From contig JFAX01000005.1 in NCBI GenBank assembly GCA_000585015.1, positions 50,186 through 114,185 of the forward strand: DNA of 64,000 nucleotides, in the 5' to 3' direction. The translations under genes were made by a program, and so were the position numbers. Under the pieces are notes generated by a model. That model was not told the origin of the DNA. It saw only the letters and a program-made list of their open reading frames with translations, and did not search any database. Positions 51,896 through 63,117 of this stretch are shown piece by piece (within the stretch, counting starts at the first letter, position 1; every line of letters starts with the position of its first letter). The DNA is from Candidatus Accumulibacter adjunctus (GTDB lineage: Bacteria > Pseudomonadota > Gammaproteobacteria > Burkholderiales > Rhodocyclaceae).

Positions 51896-52273
51896 TCAGC
51901 CCTTCTTCAGCAGCTCCCTGAGGTTGGCGAACGGTTGCCCGGTTGCCGGCGCCTTCGTCCCGCCGCCCGTGGCACTGACGCCAGCCTGTCGGGCGGCATC
52001 GGCGTCGAGCTGCCGCGAGTGCTCGTTGTCGTGACAATACAGGCAGAGCAGCTCCCAGTTGCTGCCATCGCTGGGGTTGTCGTCATGATTGTGGTTGCGG
52101 TGGTGGACCGTCAGCTCGCGCAGGTTTCGGTGGTTGAACTCGCGCCCACAGCGGCCGCACACCCAGGGATAGATCTTCAGTGCCTGCTCGCGATAGCCAG
52201 CCTCACGCGCCAGACGGCTGCGCACGGCTTCGGCGATCAGGCGATCGGTCCTTGCCGTCTTGTCGTCGTTCAT
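51896..52273 (-). CDS. yajD: HNH nuclease, YajD-like
   Basis: WVCGRCGREFNHRNLRELTVHHRNHNHDDNPSDGSNWELLCLYCHDNEHSR. Confidence 0.92.
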   Translation of the reverse strand: MNDDKTARTDRLIAEAVRSRLAREAGYREQALKIYPWVCGRCGREFNHRNLRELTVHHRNHNHDDNPSDGSNWELLCLYCHDNEHSRQLDADAARQAGVSATGGGTKAPATGQPFANLRELLKKG

Positions 52274-52326
52274 CGTCGGTCTCCCCTGTCGTTGCCCGAA
52301 TGGCCGGCAGCAAGTCCGCCTGGCTC

Positions 52327-53493
52327 TCAGGCATGCGCCGCAATCAGCGGGATGCGCATCTCGCTGGCGCTGATGCCCCCATGCACGCCGAGCATGGAGA
52401 AGTGCCGTTCGCCCGGCAGCCAGTCCTTGATCGTCCAATTGTCCTTCATCAGCAAGGTATAGTCGCCGATTCGCGACAGCAGGCGTGGATGCCACGGCGG
52501 AGGTCCGAACCAGCCGGCGGCAACCAGGTGCTCGCTGGCATACAGGTGAACGGCACGCGACAGGTGGCGGCGCACGTAGGCCTCAAACGCCGGCCGGTCG
52601 CTTTCGGCGACGTAGCAGTAGGCAACCCGGCGCTCGCCGCACAGGGGCCGCTGCAGGAGAGCGGCGAGCCCTGGGTGATCGTCGAGGCTGATGACCCGCC
52701 GTGCGGGCGAATCGATGAAGCCGTGATCAGCGGTGACCAGCAGCCAGCTGTTGCTGCCGCGCAGGACGCGCAGGAGTCCGCCGAAACCGGCATCGAGATC
52801 GGCCAGTGCGCGCTGCGCCTGCCGGCTGTCACTGCCGTAGTGATGCGACAGACTGTCGAGTTCGGGGTAGTAGGCGTAGACGTAGCGCGGCGAGACGCTC
52901 TCGAGCAGGAGCTGGGCAAGACAGGAGTACATCTCCGGCAAGGTGGCATAGGCAGCTACCCGTGCCCCGCGCGAGTGCCAGGCATTGAACGGGCTGCCGG
53001 CGATGCTGCGCGGCGCGACGACCCAGCACTCGCGTCGCAGCGCCTCGAAAAGCGACGCATGCGAAAAGAGCCGTGCCGGCAGCTGCTCCGGCAGCAGGCG
53101 CGGCGCTTCCTGGCGTGGGGTCAACGGCAGGATTGCCAGAGTCTGGTCGATCTCGTCGAGGTACATGTGCCAGCCGCTGAGGCCATGCTGGGCCGGAGCG
53201 AGACCGCTCATGACGGTCGTGATGGCGCTGGCGGTGGTCGACGGAAAGACTGAGGTCATGCTGCCGACGAGGTGCCGCTGCAGCTGCGGGCTGCCTGGGT
53301 GACGGCTCAGCATGCGCAGTCCGAGCCCATCGACCAGCAGCAGGAGGATATTGCGGGCGCCGGCAAGGGCACCGGCGCCGAACGCCGCCAGCGGCGGATA
53401 ACGCCGCTCGCTGCTGCCACAGGCGGTAGCGATGCTTTGCATCAGATTGACCAGGCCGCCGCCGGCGTAGTCGGGTAGTAGCGTCGAGCCCAT
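52327..53493 (-). CDS. Alkaline phosphatase/nucleotide pyrophosphatase superfamily protein
   Basis: NILLLLVDGLGLRMLSRH, SVFPSTTASAITTVMSGLAPAQHGLSGW, VTADHGFID. Confidence 0.88.
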   Translation of the reverse strand: MGSTLLPDYAGGGLVNLMQSIATACGSSERRYPPLAAFGAGALAGARNILLLLVDGLGLRMLSRHPGSPQLQRHLVGSMTSVFPSTTASAITTVMSGLAPAQHGLSGWHMYLDEIDQTLAILPLTPRQEAPRLLPEQLPARLFSHASLFEALRRECWVVAPRSIAGSPFNAWHSRGARVAAYATLPEMYSCLAQLLLESVSPRYVYAYYPELDSLSHHYGSDSRQAQRALADLDAGFGGLLRVLRGSNSWLLVTADHGFIDSPARRVISLDDHPGLAALLQRPLCGERRVAYCYVAESDRPAFEAYVRRHLSRAVHLYASEHLVAAGWFGPPPWHPRLLSRIGDYTLLMKDNWTIKDWLPGERHFSMLGVHGGISASEMRIPLIAAHA

Positions 53494-53612
53494 GGTGCGT
53501 CATTCTACGCCAAGCGAGGGACTGTCGGCCGGGAAGCCCCGGGGTGGCGTCGCGCTGCGCGGGGACTCGCCAGCCGACAGCGATCGGCCGCCACGCAGTG
53601 GATTGCCGCGAT

Positions 53613-54689
53613 TCACCGGTCGGTCGCCGCGCCGAGGCTCACCGTCGTTGCCGGCAGCCTGTCGCTGGCAACGAAAAGGATACGACCATCGCGTTCCTCG
53701 CGGCGCGTCACTCGTCCGGCGTGCTCAAGTCGGTTGAGGTGGGCGATTGCTTCCCCCATGGCAAACATCGTCTGATGCGCGTCGAGCTCGCGTTCGAACA
53801 GCGTCGGCAAGAGATCGGCAGCGCTGCGCGGAGTCCGGCAATTCTCTTCGAGCAGGCGCAGGCGGTCCTCGTGATGGGCGTGCAGGGCGTTGACCCGGTC
53901 CGCGATGCCGTGGAACGGCAGTCCGTGCGAAGGCAGTACGAGCGTGCCAGGCGGCAGATCGCGGTAGCGGTCGATCGACTGCAGGTAGTCAGCCAGCGCA
54001 TCGGCATCGGGGGTAACGGCAAAGACGCTGATGTTGGTCGAGATCGTCGGCAGCAGCATGTCTCCGGAGATCAGGATTCCGAGGTCCGGACTGTACAGCG
54101 CGGCGTGTTCGGGCGAGTGGCCGTGGCCGACCCGAACTTGCCACCGCTGTCCGCCGATGCACAGTTCGTCGCCATCGAAGAGACGGCGATATTGCTGTGG
54201 CAGGGTCGGGACGCCGCGGTTGTAGCCACCACTGCGGCGCTCGAGCGCGACACAGCGCTCCTCGTCGAGCCCGTGCACGCGAAACTGGCGCAGCATCGCT
54301 GCGTTGCCGTGTCCGCCCACTTCGTGCCAGACTGCATGCGCCGTCAGGTACTCACCGACGGTCATCCACACCGGTGCGGCGGTTCGTTCCTGCAGCCAGG
54401 CGGCAAGTCCGAGATGATCGGGATGGAAGTGGGTGATGATGATGCGCGTGATCCGGCCACCGCGGCTTCCCTGGGTCAGACCTTCGAGGATCGCCAGCCA
54501 GCACTCCTTGACCCTGTCGAGGGCGAAACCGGTGTCGATGATGGTCCAGCCCGCGCCATCCTCGAGCAGCCAGAGATTGATGTGGTCCAGCGCAAAGGGC
54601 AGCGGCATGCGCAACCAGTAAACCCCTGTGGCGACGGGGAAGATCTCGCAGGCGGCGGGCGGGTTGGCAACAGGGTAGTCGGGCGGCAT
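53613..54689 (-). CDS. MBL-fold metallo-hydrolase
   Basis: IIDTGF, IITHFHPDHLGLAAWL (HxHxDH), VGHGHSPEHAALYSPDLGILISGDMLL. Confidence 0.92.
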   Translation of the reverse strand: MPPDYPVANPPAACEIFPVATGVYWLRMPLPFALDHINLWLLEDGAGWTIIDTGFALDRVKECWLAILEGLTQGSRGGRITRIIITHFHPDHLGLAAWLQERTAAPVWMTVGEYLTAHAVWHEVGGHGNAAMLRQFRVHGLDEERCVALERRSGGYNRGVPTLPQQYRRLFDGDELCIGGQRWQVRVGHGHSPEHAALYSPDLGILISGDMLLPTISTNISVFAVTPDADALADYLQSIDRYRDLPPGTLVLPSHGLPFHGIADRVNALHAHHEDRLRLLEENCRTPRSAADLLPTLFERELDAHQTMFAMGEAIAHLNRLEHAGRVTRREERDGRILFVASDRLPATTVSLGAATDR

Positions 54690-54885
54690 TGGCGGGCGGA
54701 TTGTAAAAAGCGCTGAAATCTATAAACTGCCCAAGTCTGGGCGTGATGCCAGAGGCTGCGCGGCCTCGTTCGCGCTGCATTGTACAATTGATCCCATCGG
54801 GAGCTGTCCGCCATTGGAATCGCCCGCCACACGCGACATCGCCGAGTTGGCGCTGAACATCACCAGGCCCTCGCTGGCAGGCTGA

Positions 54886-55359
54886 ATGACGCGCCTGCAC
54901 AAGCCGCTGGACCCGTGCTTCGCCGAGCGTGTGCGGGCCAGTTTTGCGCGCCAGCAGGCGATGGCGCTGATCGGTGCGAGCATGCCGGTGATCGAACCCG
55001 GCTACACCGAGATCCATCTGCCGCGGCGGGCGGACATCACGCAGCAACATGGCTACATCCACGGCGGCGTCGTCGGGATGATCGCCGATTCGGCGGCCGG
55101 CTACGCAGCCAGTACGCTGACCGGCGCCGACACCGAGGTGCTGACCGTCGAATACAAGCTCAACCTGCTGGCACCAGCCGAAGGGGAATTGCTGATCGCC
55201 GAGGGATCCGTGGTCCGCTACGGGCGGACACTGATCGTCACGCGAGCCGAGGTCCTGGCGGTCAATCATGGCCGGAAGACCGCCTGCGCGCTGATGCAGC
55301 AGACGATCATCGCCGTCCACGGCCGAAAGGAACAGTCCGGCCAGCGCTCGGCAAGCTGA
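54886..55359 (+). CDS. PaaI-family (hotdog) thioesterase
   Basis: QQHGYIHGGVVGMIADSAAGYAASTLTGADTEVLTVEYKLNLLAPAEG. Confidence 0.9.
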   Translation: MTRLHKPLDPCFAERVRASFARQQAMALIGASMPVIEPGYTEIHLPRRADITQQHGYIHGGVVGMIADSAAGYAASTLTGADTEVLTVEYKLNLLAPAEGELLIAEGSVVRYGRTLIVTRAEVLAVNHGRKTACALMQQTIIAVHGRKEQSGQRSAS

Positions 55360-55494
55360 TGCACGAAGACTGGATGGCGGCCGCAACGAGTTCTTTCATC
55401 ACCCATGCCGCCGCCCATTGCCGGGTGACCGGCGACGAAGCGTGTGCGCTGCGGTTGCGGCATGTGCGCGAAGCCCGACCAAGGAGCCAGAGAA

Positions 55495-56658
55495 ATGGAA
55501 TATCCGAGCCTCAGTTTTGCCCACGGTGAAACGATCGACCTGCTGCGCAGCAGCGTGCGCAGTTTTGCCGCTGGCGAGATCGCACCGCGCGCCGAGGCCA
55601 TCGACCGCGACAACCTCTTTCCTGCCGATCTCTGGCGCCAGTTGGGCGCGATGGGCCTGCTCGGCATCACCGCCGATGAGGAGTACGGTGGCAGCGGACT
55701 CGGGTATCTGGCGCACATCATCGCCATGGAGGAGATTTCACGCGCATCGGCCAGCGTCGCGCTCTCCTACGGCGCTCATTCGAACCTCTGCGTGAACCAG
55801 ATCTGCCGCAACGGGACGCCGGCGCAGAAGGCACGCTTCCTGCCGAAGTTGATCTCGGGCGAGCACGTCGGCGCACTCGCGATGTCCGAGGCGAATGCCG
55901 GATCGGACGTCGTCGGCATGCAACTGCGCGCCGATCGCCGCGGGGACCGCTTCGTCCTCAACGGCGGCAAGATGTGGATCACCAACGGCGGCGATGCCGA
56001 CACGCTGGTGGTGTATGCAAAGACGGACCTCGCTGCCGGTGCGCGCGGCATCACCGCTTTCCTCGTCGAGAAGGGGATGCCGGGCTTCTCCTGCGGTGCC
56101 AAGCTGGACAAGCTCGGCATGCGCGGCTCGAACACCTACCCGCTGTTCTTCGACGACTGCGAAGTGCCGGAGGACAACGTCCTCGGCCAGCCGAACGGCG
56201 GCGCGCGTGTGCTGATGAGCGGTCTCGATTACGAACGCGCCGTGCTCGCCGGTGGTCCGCTGGGAATCATGGCGGCGGCGATCGACCTCGTCCTGCCCTA
56301 TGTTCACGATCGCCGGCAGTTTGGCCAGCCGATCGGCGAGTTCCAGCTGATGCAGGGCAAGATCGCCGACATCTACACCACCTTCAACGTCTGCCGTGCC
56401 TATGTCTATGCGGTGGGGCAGGCGTGTGACCGTGGCGAGACGACGCGCAAGGATGCCGCCGGCGCCATCCTCTACGCGGCCGAGAAGGCGACCTGGATGG
56501 CCGGTGAGGCGATCCAGGTGCTGGGCGGCAACGGTTACATCAACGACTATCCGGCAGGCCGCCTGTGGCGCGATGCCAAGCTCTACGAGATCGGTGCCGG
56601 CACTTCCGAAATCCGCCGCATGCTGATCGGTCGGGAGTTGTTCGCCGAGACGCTGTAG
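55495..56658 (+). CDS. ivd: Isovaleryl-CoA dehydrogenase
   Basis: Acyl-CoA dehydrogenase motifs [55 protein letters not shown]; gene context with MCC/AUH. Confidence 0.92.
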   Translation: MEYPSLSFAHGETIDLLRSSVRSFAAGEIAPRAEAIDRDNLFPADLWRQLGAMGLLGITADEEYGGSGLGYLAHIIAMEEISRASASVALSYGAHSNLCVNQICRNGTPAQKARFLPKLISGEHVGALAMSEANAGSDVVGMQLRADRRGDRFVLNGGKMWITNGGDADTLVVYAKTDLAAGARGITAFLVEKGMPGFSCGAKLDKLGMRGSNTYPLFFDDCEVPEDNVLGQPNGGARVLMSGLDYERAVLAGGPLGIMAAAIDLVLPYVHDRRQFGQPIGEFQLMQGKIADIYTTFNVCRAYVYAVGQACDRGETTRKDAAGAILYAAEKATWMAGEAIQVLGGNGYINDYPAGRLWRDAKLYEIGAGTSEIRRMLIGRELFAETL

Positions 56659-56763
56659 GGCATCATCCTGCCTGACGGGTTGGTACGCTGGCCAGCGGCC
56701 GTCCATCGGCGCCGCCCGTGCCGCACGCCTCCTGCCCCATGATCCGAAGGAACCTCGAAAGAG

Positions 56764-57906
56764 ATGATTACCGAGCTGAGAATCCTGAGCGCCGCTGACA
56801 GCGTGCAACTCGAGCACGTCCGTCAGTTCATTCGCAATTACGCCGCCTGGCTGGGCGTCGACCTGTCGTTCCAGGATTTCGATCAGGAGATGGCTTCGCT
56901 GCCAGGAGCGTACGCGCCACCGGCCGGGCGGCTGTTCTACGCCGAACGCGACGGGCAACCGGCTGGCTGCGTGGCGATTCGCCCACTCTCGGCAGGACTC
57001 TGCGAGCTGAAGCGGCTTTACGTCGAACCGAATCAGCGCAGCTACGGGGTCGGCCGTGATCTGACGCTGGCTGCGATCAAGGCAGCGAAGGAGATCGGTT
57101 ACCGCAAGCTGCTGCTCGATACGCTGCCCGCGATGCGTGTCGCCGTCAAGCTGTACCGTGAGCTCGGTTTCAAGGAGACGCCAGCCTATTACCAGACGCC
57201 GCTCGAAGGAACGATGTTTCTCGCTCTTGACCTGGAGAACTGGTCGGCGGAAGAGGTGGCGACCGAGAACCTGTTCCACCTCTTCGACTTCAATCGTGCG
57301 TGGGCAGACCGCATGCAGCAGATCGACCCGGAGTACTTCCGCAAGCTGTCGCGCCTGCAGACGCCGCAGTACCTCTGGATCGGCTGCTCGGATTCGCGCG
57401 TACCGGCGAACGAGATCTGTGGTCTGTTGCCGGGCGAGCTGTTCGTGCATCGCAACGTCGCCAATGTCGTCGTGCATACCGACCTCAACTGCCTGTCGGT
57501 CGTGCAGTTCGCGGTCGATGTGCTCAAGGTGCGGCACATCATGGTCGTCGGCCACTACGGCTGCGGCGGCGTCAAGGCGGCGCTGCAGCGCGATCGTGCC
57601 GGCCTGGTCGACATCTGGCTGCGACATGTTCGCGACGTGCACGACAAGCACCTGGCGCTGGTGGACGAACTGCCGCCGGAGCGGCGGCACGACCGACTGT
57701 GCGAGCTCAATGTGCTGGAACAGGTTGCCAACGTCTGCCAGACCTTCGTCGTGCAGGATGCCTGGCAACGCGGCCAGCCTCTGACCGTGCACGGCTGGAT
57801 CTATGGCCTGCACGACGGCCTGCTGCGCGATCTCGGGGTGACCGTACATCGTCCTGAAGACGTGCTGGCCAACTATGGTCTGGCACTCGAGGCACTGCCC
57901 AAGTGA
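56764..57906 (+). CDS. Fusion protein: N-terminal GNAT acetyltransferase + C-terminal beta-carbonic anhydrase (Can-type)
   Basis: GNAT LKRLYVEPNQRSYGVGRDLTLAAIKAA...LYRELGFKE; CA FLWIGCSDSRVPANE-type, ELFVHRNVANVVVHTDLNCLSVVQFAVDVL, GHYGCGGVKAAL, VHGWIYGLHDGLL; one uninterrupted frame. Confidence 0.93.
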   Translation: MITELRILSAADSVQLEHVRQFIRNYAAWLGVDLSFQDFDQEMASLPGAYAPPAGRLFYAERDGQPAGCVAIRPLSAGLCELKRLYVEPNQRSYGVGRDLTLAAIKAAKEIGYRKLLLDTLPAMRVAVKLYRELGFKETPAYYQTPLEGTMFLALDLENWSAEEVATENLFHLFDFNRAWADRMQQIDPEYFRKLSRLQTPQYLWIGCSDSRVPANEICGLLPGELFVHRNVANVVVHTDLNCLSVVQFAVDVLKVRHIMVVGHYGCGGVKAALQRDRAGLVDIWLRHVRDVHDKHLALVDELPPERRHDRLCELNVLEQVANVCQTFVVQDAWQRGQPLTVHGWIYGLHDGLLRDLGVTVHRPEDVLANYGLALEALPK

Positions 57907-57913
57907 GCGCGTC

Positions 57914-58858
57914 GTGAGCGGTCCGGCGCAGCCCGCGGCGGCGCCATCGGCGACCTATCTCCGGCTCGTCGCCACCGCCGTGCTCTGGGGTGCCACCTGG
58001 ATCGCCGGCCGGGTCGCCGTCAGCGAGGCGGCACCGCTCGCCGTGGCGAGCTGGCGATTCCTGCTCGCCGCGCTGCTGCTCGGCGCCCTGGTCGTGCAGC
58101 GTGAAGGCTGGCCGCGCTGGTCACGCAGCGACTGGTTGACCCTGACGGCGCTCGGTGCCAGCGGCATCTTCCTCTACAACCTCTGCTTCCTTTACGGCCT
58201 GCAGCTGATCGAGGCCGGCAGGGGCGCACTGGTCGTGGCATTGACCCCGGTGCTGGTCGCCACCGGCGACTGGCTGTTCTTCGGCGCGCCGATGTCGCCG
58301 CTCCGGGCCGCGGGAATCATCGTCGCGATGTTCGGCTGCCTGCTGGTGGTCAGCAACGGTGACCTGCGGCTTCTCGTCAGCGGGCAGATCGGCAGCGGCG
58401 AATGGCTGATCATTGGCTGCAGCCTGCTGTGGGCGGTGTACACCTTCATTGGCCGCCGCGCCACCCGCTCGCTCTCCCCCATGGCGATGACCTTCGGCGC
58501 CAGCCTCACCGGCTGCGCGATGCTGACCACGGCCGCCCTCCTGCAGGGTACCCTGTTCAGCCTTGCGGACACGACCTGGCGCAGCTGGACCTCGATCGCC
58601 TTTCTCGGCATTTTCGGTGTCGCGCTGGCCTTCACCTGGTATGCCGCGGCCGTGCAGGAGATCGGTGCCACGCGCTCGGCCGCGTTCATCAATCTGGTCC
58701 CGGTCAGCGCCGTCCTGCTCGGCGCACTGCTGCTGCACGAGCGGCTCGGGATCGCCGTTCTCGCGGGCGGTTCGTTGGTGATCGCCGGTGTCCTGATGAC
58801 CAATCACGCCGCCGCGCGGCTCGCGGCTGGCGCCCACAGCAAGGAGAAGACTGCATGA
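57914..58858 (+). CDS. EamA/DMT-family transporter
   Basis: Ten hydrophobic segments, two EamA halves ([33 protein letters not shown]); GTG start at 57914. Confidence 0.9.
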   Translation: MSGPAQPAAAPSATYLRLVATAVLWGATWIAGRVAVSEAAPLAVASWRFLLAALLLGALVVQREGWPRWSRSDWLTLTALGASGIFLYNLCFLYGLQLIEAGRGALVVALTPVLVATGDWLFFGAPMSPLRAAGIIVAMFGCLLVVSNGDLRLLVSGQIGSGEWLIIGCSLLWAVYTFIGRRATRSLSPMAMTFGASLTGCAMLTTAALLQGTLFSLADTTWRSWTSIAFLGIFGVALAFTWYAAAVQEIGATRSAAFINLVPVSAVLLGALLLHERLGIAVLAGGSLVIAGVLMTNHAAARLAAGAHSKEKTA

Positions 58859-59991
58859 TCTTGACCCAGGAACAGGAAATGATCCGCGACTCGCTGCGCG
58901 ACTTCGCGCAGGAGCGGCTGGCGCCCTTCGCCGCCGAGTGGGACCGCCATCACACCTTTCCTGCCGAGGCGCTGCGCGAGTTGGGCGAGCTCGGCGCGCT
59001 CGGCATGGTCGTCCCCGAGGAGTGGGGTGGTGCCGGCATGGATTACATGTCGCTGGTTCTCGTCCTCGAGGAGATTGCAGCCGGCGACGGCGCGACGTCG
59101 ACGATCGTCAGCGTGCAGAATTCGCTGGCCTGCGGCATCACGATGAAGTACGGCAGCGAAGAGCAGAAGGAGAACTGGCTGAAGCCCCTGGCGCGCGGCG
59201 AGATGCTCGGCTGCTTCTGTCTCACCGAGCCGCATACCGGCTCCGACGCCGCCGCCATCACCACCCGCGCCGACCGTGACGGCGACGATTTCATCCTCAA
59301 CGGTGTCAAGCAGTTCATCACCACCGGCAAGTACGCGCAGGTGGCGATCGTCTTTGCGGTCACCGACCGGTCGGCAGGCAAGAAGGGCATCTCGTGCTTC
59401 CTGGTGCCGACCGAGACGCCGGGATACGTCGTCGCCCGCATCGAGGAGAAGATGGGCCAGCGTGCCTCCGACACGGCGCAGATCCTCTTCGAGAACTGCC
59501 GCATCCCGGCCTCGTGCCTGCTCGGCCGGGAAGGCGACGGCTACCGCATCGCGCTTTCGAACCTCGAGGCCGGACGCATCGGCATCGCCGCCCAGTCGGT
59601 CGGCATGGCGCGCGCGGCCTTCGAAGCGGCGGTGCAGTATGCGCGCGAGCGCGAAACCTTCGGCAAGCCGATCATCGAGCACCAGGCCGTCAGCTTCCGC
59701 CTCGCCGACATGGCGACGCAGATCGATGCCGCCCGGCTGCTCGTCTGGCGCGCTGCGACTTTCAAGGACGCCGGCAGGCCGTGCCTCAAGGAAGCGTCGA
59801 TGGCCAAGATGTTCGCCTCCGAGATGGCCGAGCGCGTCTGCTCGGACGCGATCCAGATCCTCGGCGGCTATGGCTACGTCAGCGATTTTCCGGTCGAGCG
59901 AATCTATCGCGACGTGCGTGTTTGCCAAATCTACGAGGGTGCGAACGACATCCAGCGCCTGGTGATCGGCCGCGCCGTTGCCGGCGAATGA
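58855..59991 (+). CDS. Acyl-CoA dehydrogenase
   Basis: [87 protein letters not shown]. Confidence 0.95.
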   Translation: MILTQEQEMIRDSLRDFAQERLAPFAAEWDRHHTFPAEALRELGELGALGMVVPEEWGGAGMDYMSLVLVLEEIAAGDGATSTIVSVQNSLACGITMKYGSEEQKENWLKPLARGEMLGCFCLTEPHTGSDAAAITTRADRDGDDFILNGVKQFITTGKYAQVAIVFAVTDRSAGKKGISCFLVPTETPGYVVARIEEKMGQRASDTAQILFENCRIPASCLLGREGDGYRIALSNLEAGRIGIAAQSVGMARAAFEAAVQYARERETFGKPIIEHQAVSFRLADMATQIDAARLLVWRAATFKDAGRPCLKEASMAKMFASEMAERVCSDAIQILGGYGYVSDFPVERIYRDVRVCQIYEGANDIQRLVIGRAVAGE

Positions 59992-60081
59992 GATCGGCCG
60001 TTGCCAGCAGCCTTGCCGCACCGATGTCGCCGTGCGGGCAGCGCGGCGGAGCGGCCGCCTGATACCTGTCGAGGATTCATC

Positions 60082-60684
60082 ATGTCGCAAGCGATCGACT
60101 TCTACTTCGACTTCTCCTCTCCCTACGGCTACCTGGCTTCGGAGAAGATCGACGATCTGGCCGCCCGCCATGGCCGCAAGGTGAAGTGGCGGCCGATCCT
60201 CCTCGGTGTCGTCTTCCGGCAGACCGGTGGCGCACCGCTGACCAGCATTCCGCTGAAGGGAGCGTACTCCCTGCATGACTTCGCGCGCTCGGCGCGCTTC
60301 CTCGATGTCCCCTACGAGCATCCGAAGCGCTTCCCGCTGAGCACGCAGCACGCCGCGCGCGCCTACTACTGGTTGCACGATCAGGATTGTGCGGCGGCAC
60401 GCATGTTTGCGCACGCGGTCTTCCGCAGCCTGTACACCGAGGGGCGCGACGTCTCGGACATGGCCGTGGTGCTCGACATCGCTGCCGGGCAGCAGGTCGA
60501 GCGGAGCGCACTGGCCGCTGCGCTGGCCGGCGAAGTGCTGAAGGATCGCCTGAAGGCCGAGTGCGAGGCGGCGATCGCCCGCGGCGTCTTTGGCTCGCCC
60601 TACATCGTCGTTGATGGCGAACCGTTCTTTGGCGCCGATCGCCTGCCGCAGATCGAGCGCTGGCTGGCCAGCGGAGGCTTCTGA
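60082..60684 (+). CDS. DsbA-like 2-hydroxychromene-2-carboxylate isomerase
   Basis: [62 protein letters not shown]. Confidence 0.92.
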   Translation: MSQAIDFYFDFSSPYGYLASEKIDDLAARHGRKVKWRPILLGVVFRQTGGAPLTSIPLKGAYSLHDFARSARFLDVPYEHPKRFPLSTQHAARAYYWLHDQDCAAARMFAHAVFRSLYTEGRDVSDMAVVLDIAAGQQVERSALAAALAGEVLKDRLKAECEAAIARGVFGSPYIVVDGEPFFGADRLPQIERWLASGGF

Positions 60685-62303
60685 TGCCCGTCCTGAACAC
60701 CCGGCTCGATGTTCGCAGTGCCGAGTTCCAGGCAAGCCGGGCGGCGATGGCAGCGATCGTCGCCGATCTGCGGGCGACCGTCGAGCGCGTCGCTCTCGGC
60801 GGTCCCGAGGCCGCACGGCAGAAGCACCTGGCGCGGGGCAAGCTGCTGCCGCGTGAGCGGGTCGATGCATTGATCGATCCCGGCTCCCCTTTCCTCGAAT
60901 TGTCGCAACTCGCTGCCTATGGCATGTACGGCGACGCGCACCCCTTCGAGGTGCCGGCGGCATCGCTGATCACCGGCATCGGTCGCGTCAATGGCGTCGA
61001 ATGCATGATCGTCGCCAACGACGCGACGGTGAAGGGGGGTACCTATTACCCGCTGACGGTCAAGAAGCACCTGCGGGCGCAGGAGATCGCCGGCGAGAAC
61101 CGCCTGCCGTGCATCTACCTGGTCGATTCGGGTGGCGCCTTCCTGCCGATGCAGGATGAAGTCTTTCCCGACCGGGAGCATTTCGGCCGCATCTTCTACA
61201 ACCAGGCTCGCCTCTCGGCGGCCGGCATCCCGCAGATCGCCGCCGTCCTCGGCTCGTGCACGGCGGGCGGCGCCTATGTGCCGGCGATGTGTGACGAGTC
61301 GATCATCGTCAAGGAACAGGGGACGATCTTCCTCGGCGGGCCGCCACTGGTCAAGGCGGCGACCGGTGAGGTGGTCAGCGCCGAGGATCTCGGTGGCGCC
61401 GACGTCCATACGCGCGTCTCCGGTGTCGCCGATCATCATGCGGAAAACGACGCGCACGCACTGGCCATTGCCCGTCGCATCGTCGGCCATCTCAACTGGC
61501 GCAAGCAGCCGGCGGTCAGCCTCGGCGAACCCTGCCCGCCGCTTCATCCGGCCGACGAGCTGTACGGCGTGATACCGACCGATTCGCGGAAGCCGTTCGA
61601 CGTGCGCGAGATCATCGCCCGCATCGTCGATGGCTCCGATTTCGATGAGTTCAAGGCGCGCTACGGGACGACCATCGTCTGCGGCTCGGCCCGCCTGTGG
61701 GGCTATCCCCTGGGTATCGTCGCCAACAACGGCATCCTGTTCTCCGAGTCGTCGCTGAAGGCGGCGCACTTCGTCGAGCTGTGCGCGCAACGTGGCGTGC
61801 CGCTGCTGTTCCTGCAGAACATCACCGGCTTCATGGTCGGCCGCAAGTACGAGAACGGGGGCATCGCGCGCGACGGGGCGAAAATGGTCACCGCCGTCGC
61901 CTGCGCCAATGTGCCGAAGTTCACTGTGGTCATCGGTGGCTCCTTCGGTGCCGGCAACTACGGCATGTGCGGGCGTGCTTACTCGCCGCGGCTGCTTTGG
62001 ATGTGGCCGAACGCCCGCATTTCGGTGATGGGCGGCGAACAGGCGGCGAACGTTCTGGCGACGGTACGGCGCGACGGTCTGGAGGCCGCCGGCAGGACCT
62101 GGAGCAGCGCAGACGAGGAGGCGTTCAAGGCGCCGATCCGCGAGCAGTACGAGCGGCAGGGCCACCCCTACTACGCCAGTGCCCGCCTCTGGGACGACGG
62201 CGTGATCGACCCCGCCGATACCCGGCGGGTACTCGGTCTCGGCCTGTCGGCGGCGTTGAACGGCAACCCCGAGCCGACCCGGTTCGGTATCTTCCGCATG
62301 TAG
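60684..62303 (+). CDS. Methylcrotonyl-CoA carboxylase, carboxyltransferase (beta) subunit
   Basis: [72 protein letters not shown]. Confidence 0.95.
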   Translation: MPVLNTRLDVRSAEFQASRAAMAAIVADLRATVERVALGGPEAARQKHLARGKLLPRERVDALIDPGSPFLELSQLAAYGMYGDAHPFEVPAASLITGIGRVNGVECMIVANDATVKGGTYYPLTVKKHLRAQEIAGENRLPCIYLVDSGGAFLPMQDEVFPDREHFGRIFYNQARLSAAGIPQIAAVLGSCTAGGAYVPAMCDESIIVKEQGTIFLGGPPLVKAATGEVVSAEDLGGADVHTRVSGVADHHAENDAHALAIARRIVGHLNWRKQPAVSLGEPCPPLHPADELYGVIPTDSRKPFDVREIIARIVDGSDFDEFKARYGTTIVCGSARLWGYPLGIVANNGILFSESSLKAAHFVELCAQRGVPLLFLQNITGFMVGRKYENGGIARDGAKMVTAVACANVPKFTVVIGGSFGAGNYGMCGRAYSPRLLWMWPNARISVMGGEQAANVLATVRRDGLEAAGRTWSSADEEAFKAPIREQYERQGHPYYASARLWDDGVIDPADTRRVLGLGLSAALNGNPEPTRFGIFRM

Positions 62304-62311
62304 GGCCAGCC

Positions 62312-63106
62312 ATGAGCGACTATCGATCGATCATCACGGAGGTCGACGGTGGCGTCGGCATCCTGACGCTGAATCGGGCGCAGCGTCACAACGCGTTCGA
62401 CGAGGAACTGATCGCCGAGATCACTGCCGGCCTGCGAGAACTTGCCGCAGATTCACGGGTGCGTGTCGTCGTCCTCTCGTCGACCGGCAGGAGTTTCTGT
62501 GCCGGCGCCGATCTCAACTGGATGAAGCGGGCCGCTGGCTATACGCCCGAGGAAAACCTGCTCGATGCCAGTCGGCTCGCCGAGCTCCTGATGACGCTGA
62601 ACGAGCTGCCGAAGCCGACGATCGCCCGCGTCCAGGGAGCGGCGTACGGTGGTGGCGTTGGCCTGATCGCCGCCTGCGATCTGGCGGTCGGTACTTACGA
62701 CGCGATCTTCGCCCTCAGCGAGGTCAAGCTGGGCATCGTCCCGGCGGTGATCAGCCCGTACGTGCTGGCGGCGATCGGCGAGCGCCACAGCCGGCGCTAC
62801 ATGCTGACCGCCGAGCGTTTTTCCGCTGCCGAAGCCTACCGCATCGGCCTGCTGCACGAACTCGTTCCGGGCGACGAGGAACTCGATGAAGCGATCGGCG
62901 AGATCGTCGAGGCCCTGCTGGCCAACGGGCCGAATGCTCAGGCGGAATGCAAGGCGCTGATCCGCGTCGTCGCCGGGCAGCCGATCGATGCCGAGACCAT
63001 CGCCGAGACGACACAGCGGATCACGCGGGTGCGCGCCAGCGATGAGGGGCGGGAAGGCCTCGCCGCCTTCCTCGAGAAGCGGCCACCCAACTGGCTTGCC
63101 GACTGA
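62312..63106 (+). CDS. Enoyl-CoA hydratase/isomerase, probable methylglutaconyl-CoA hydratase
   Basis: [62 protein letters not shown]; position in cluster. Confidence 0.92.
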   Translation: MSDYRSIITEVDGGVGILTLNRAQRHNAFDEELIAEITAGLRELAADSRVRVVVLSSTGRSFCAGADLNWMKRAAGYTPEENLLDASRLAELLMTLNELPKPTIARVQGAAYGGGVGLIAACDLAVGTYDAIFALSEVKLGIVPAVISPYVLAAIGERHSRRYMLTAERFSAAEAYRIGLLHELVPGDEELDEAIGEIVEALLANGPNAQAECKALIRVVAGQPIDAETIAETTQRITRVRASDEGREGLAAFLEKRPPNWLAD

Positions 63107-63117
63107 GGGGGGGGCGA

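Noticed and set aside
55738-57849. 703-aa minus-strand ORF
   Set aside because: Antisense to ivd and the GNAT-CA fusion; no motifs.
58804-60963. 719-aa minus-strand ORF
   Set aside because: Antisense to acyl-CoA dehydrogenase and isomerase genes; no motifs.
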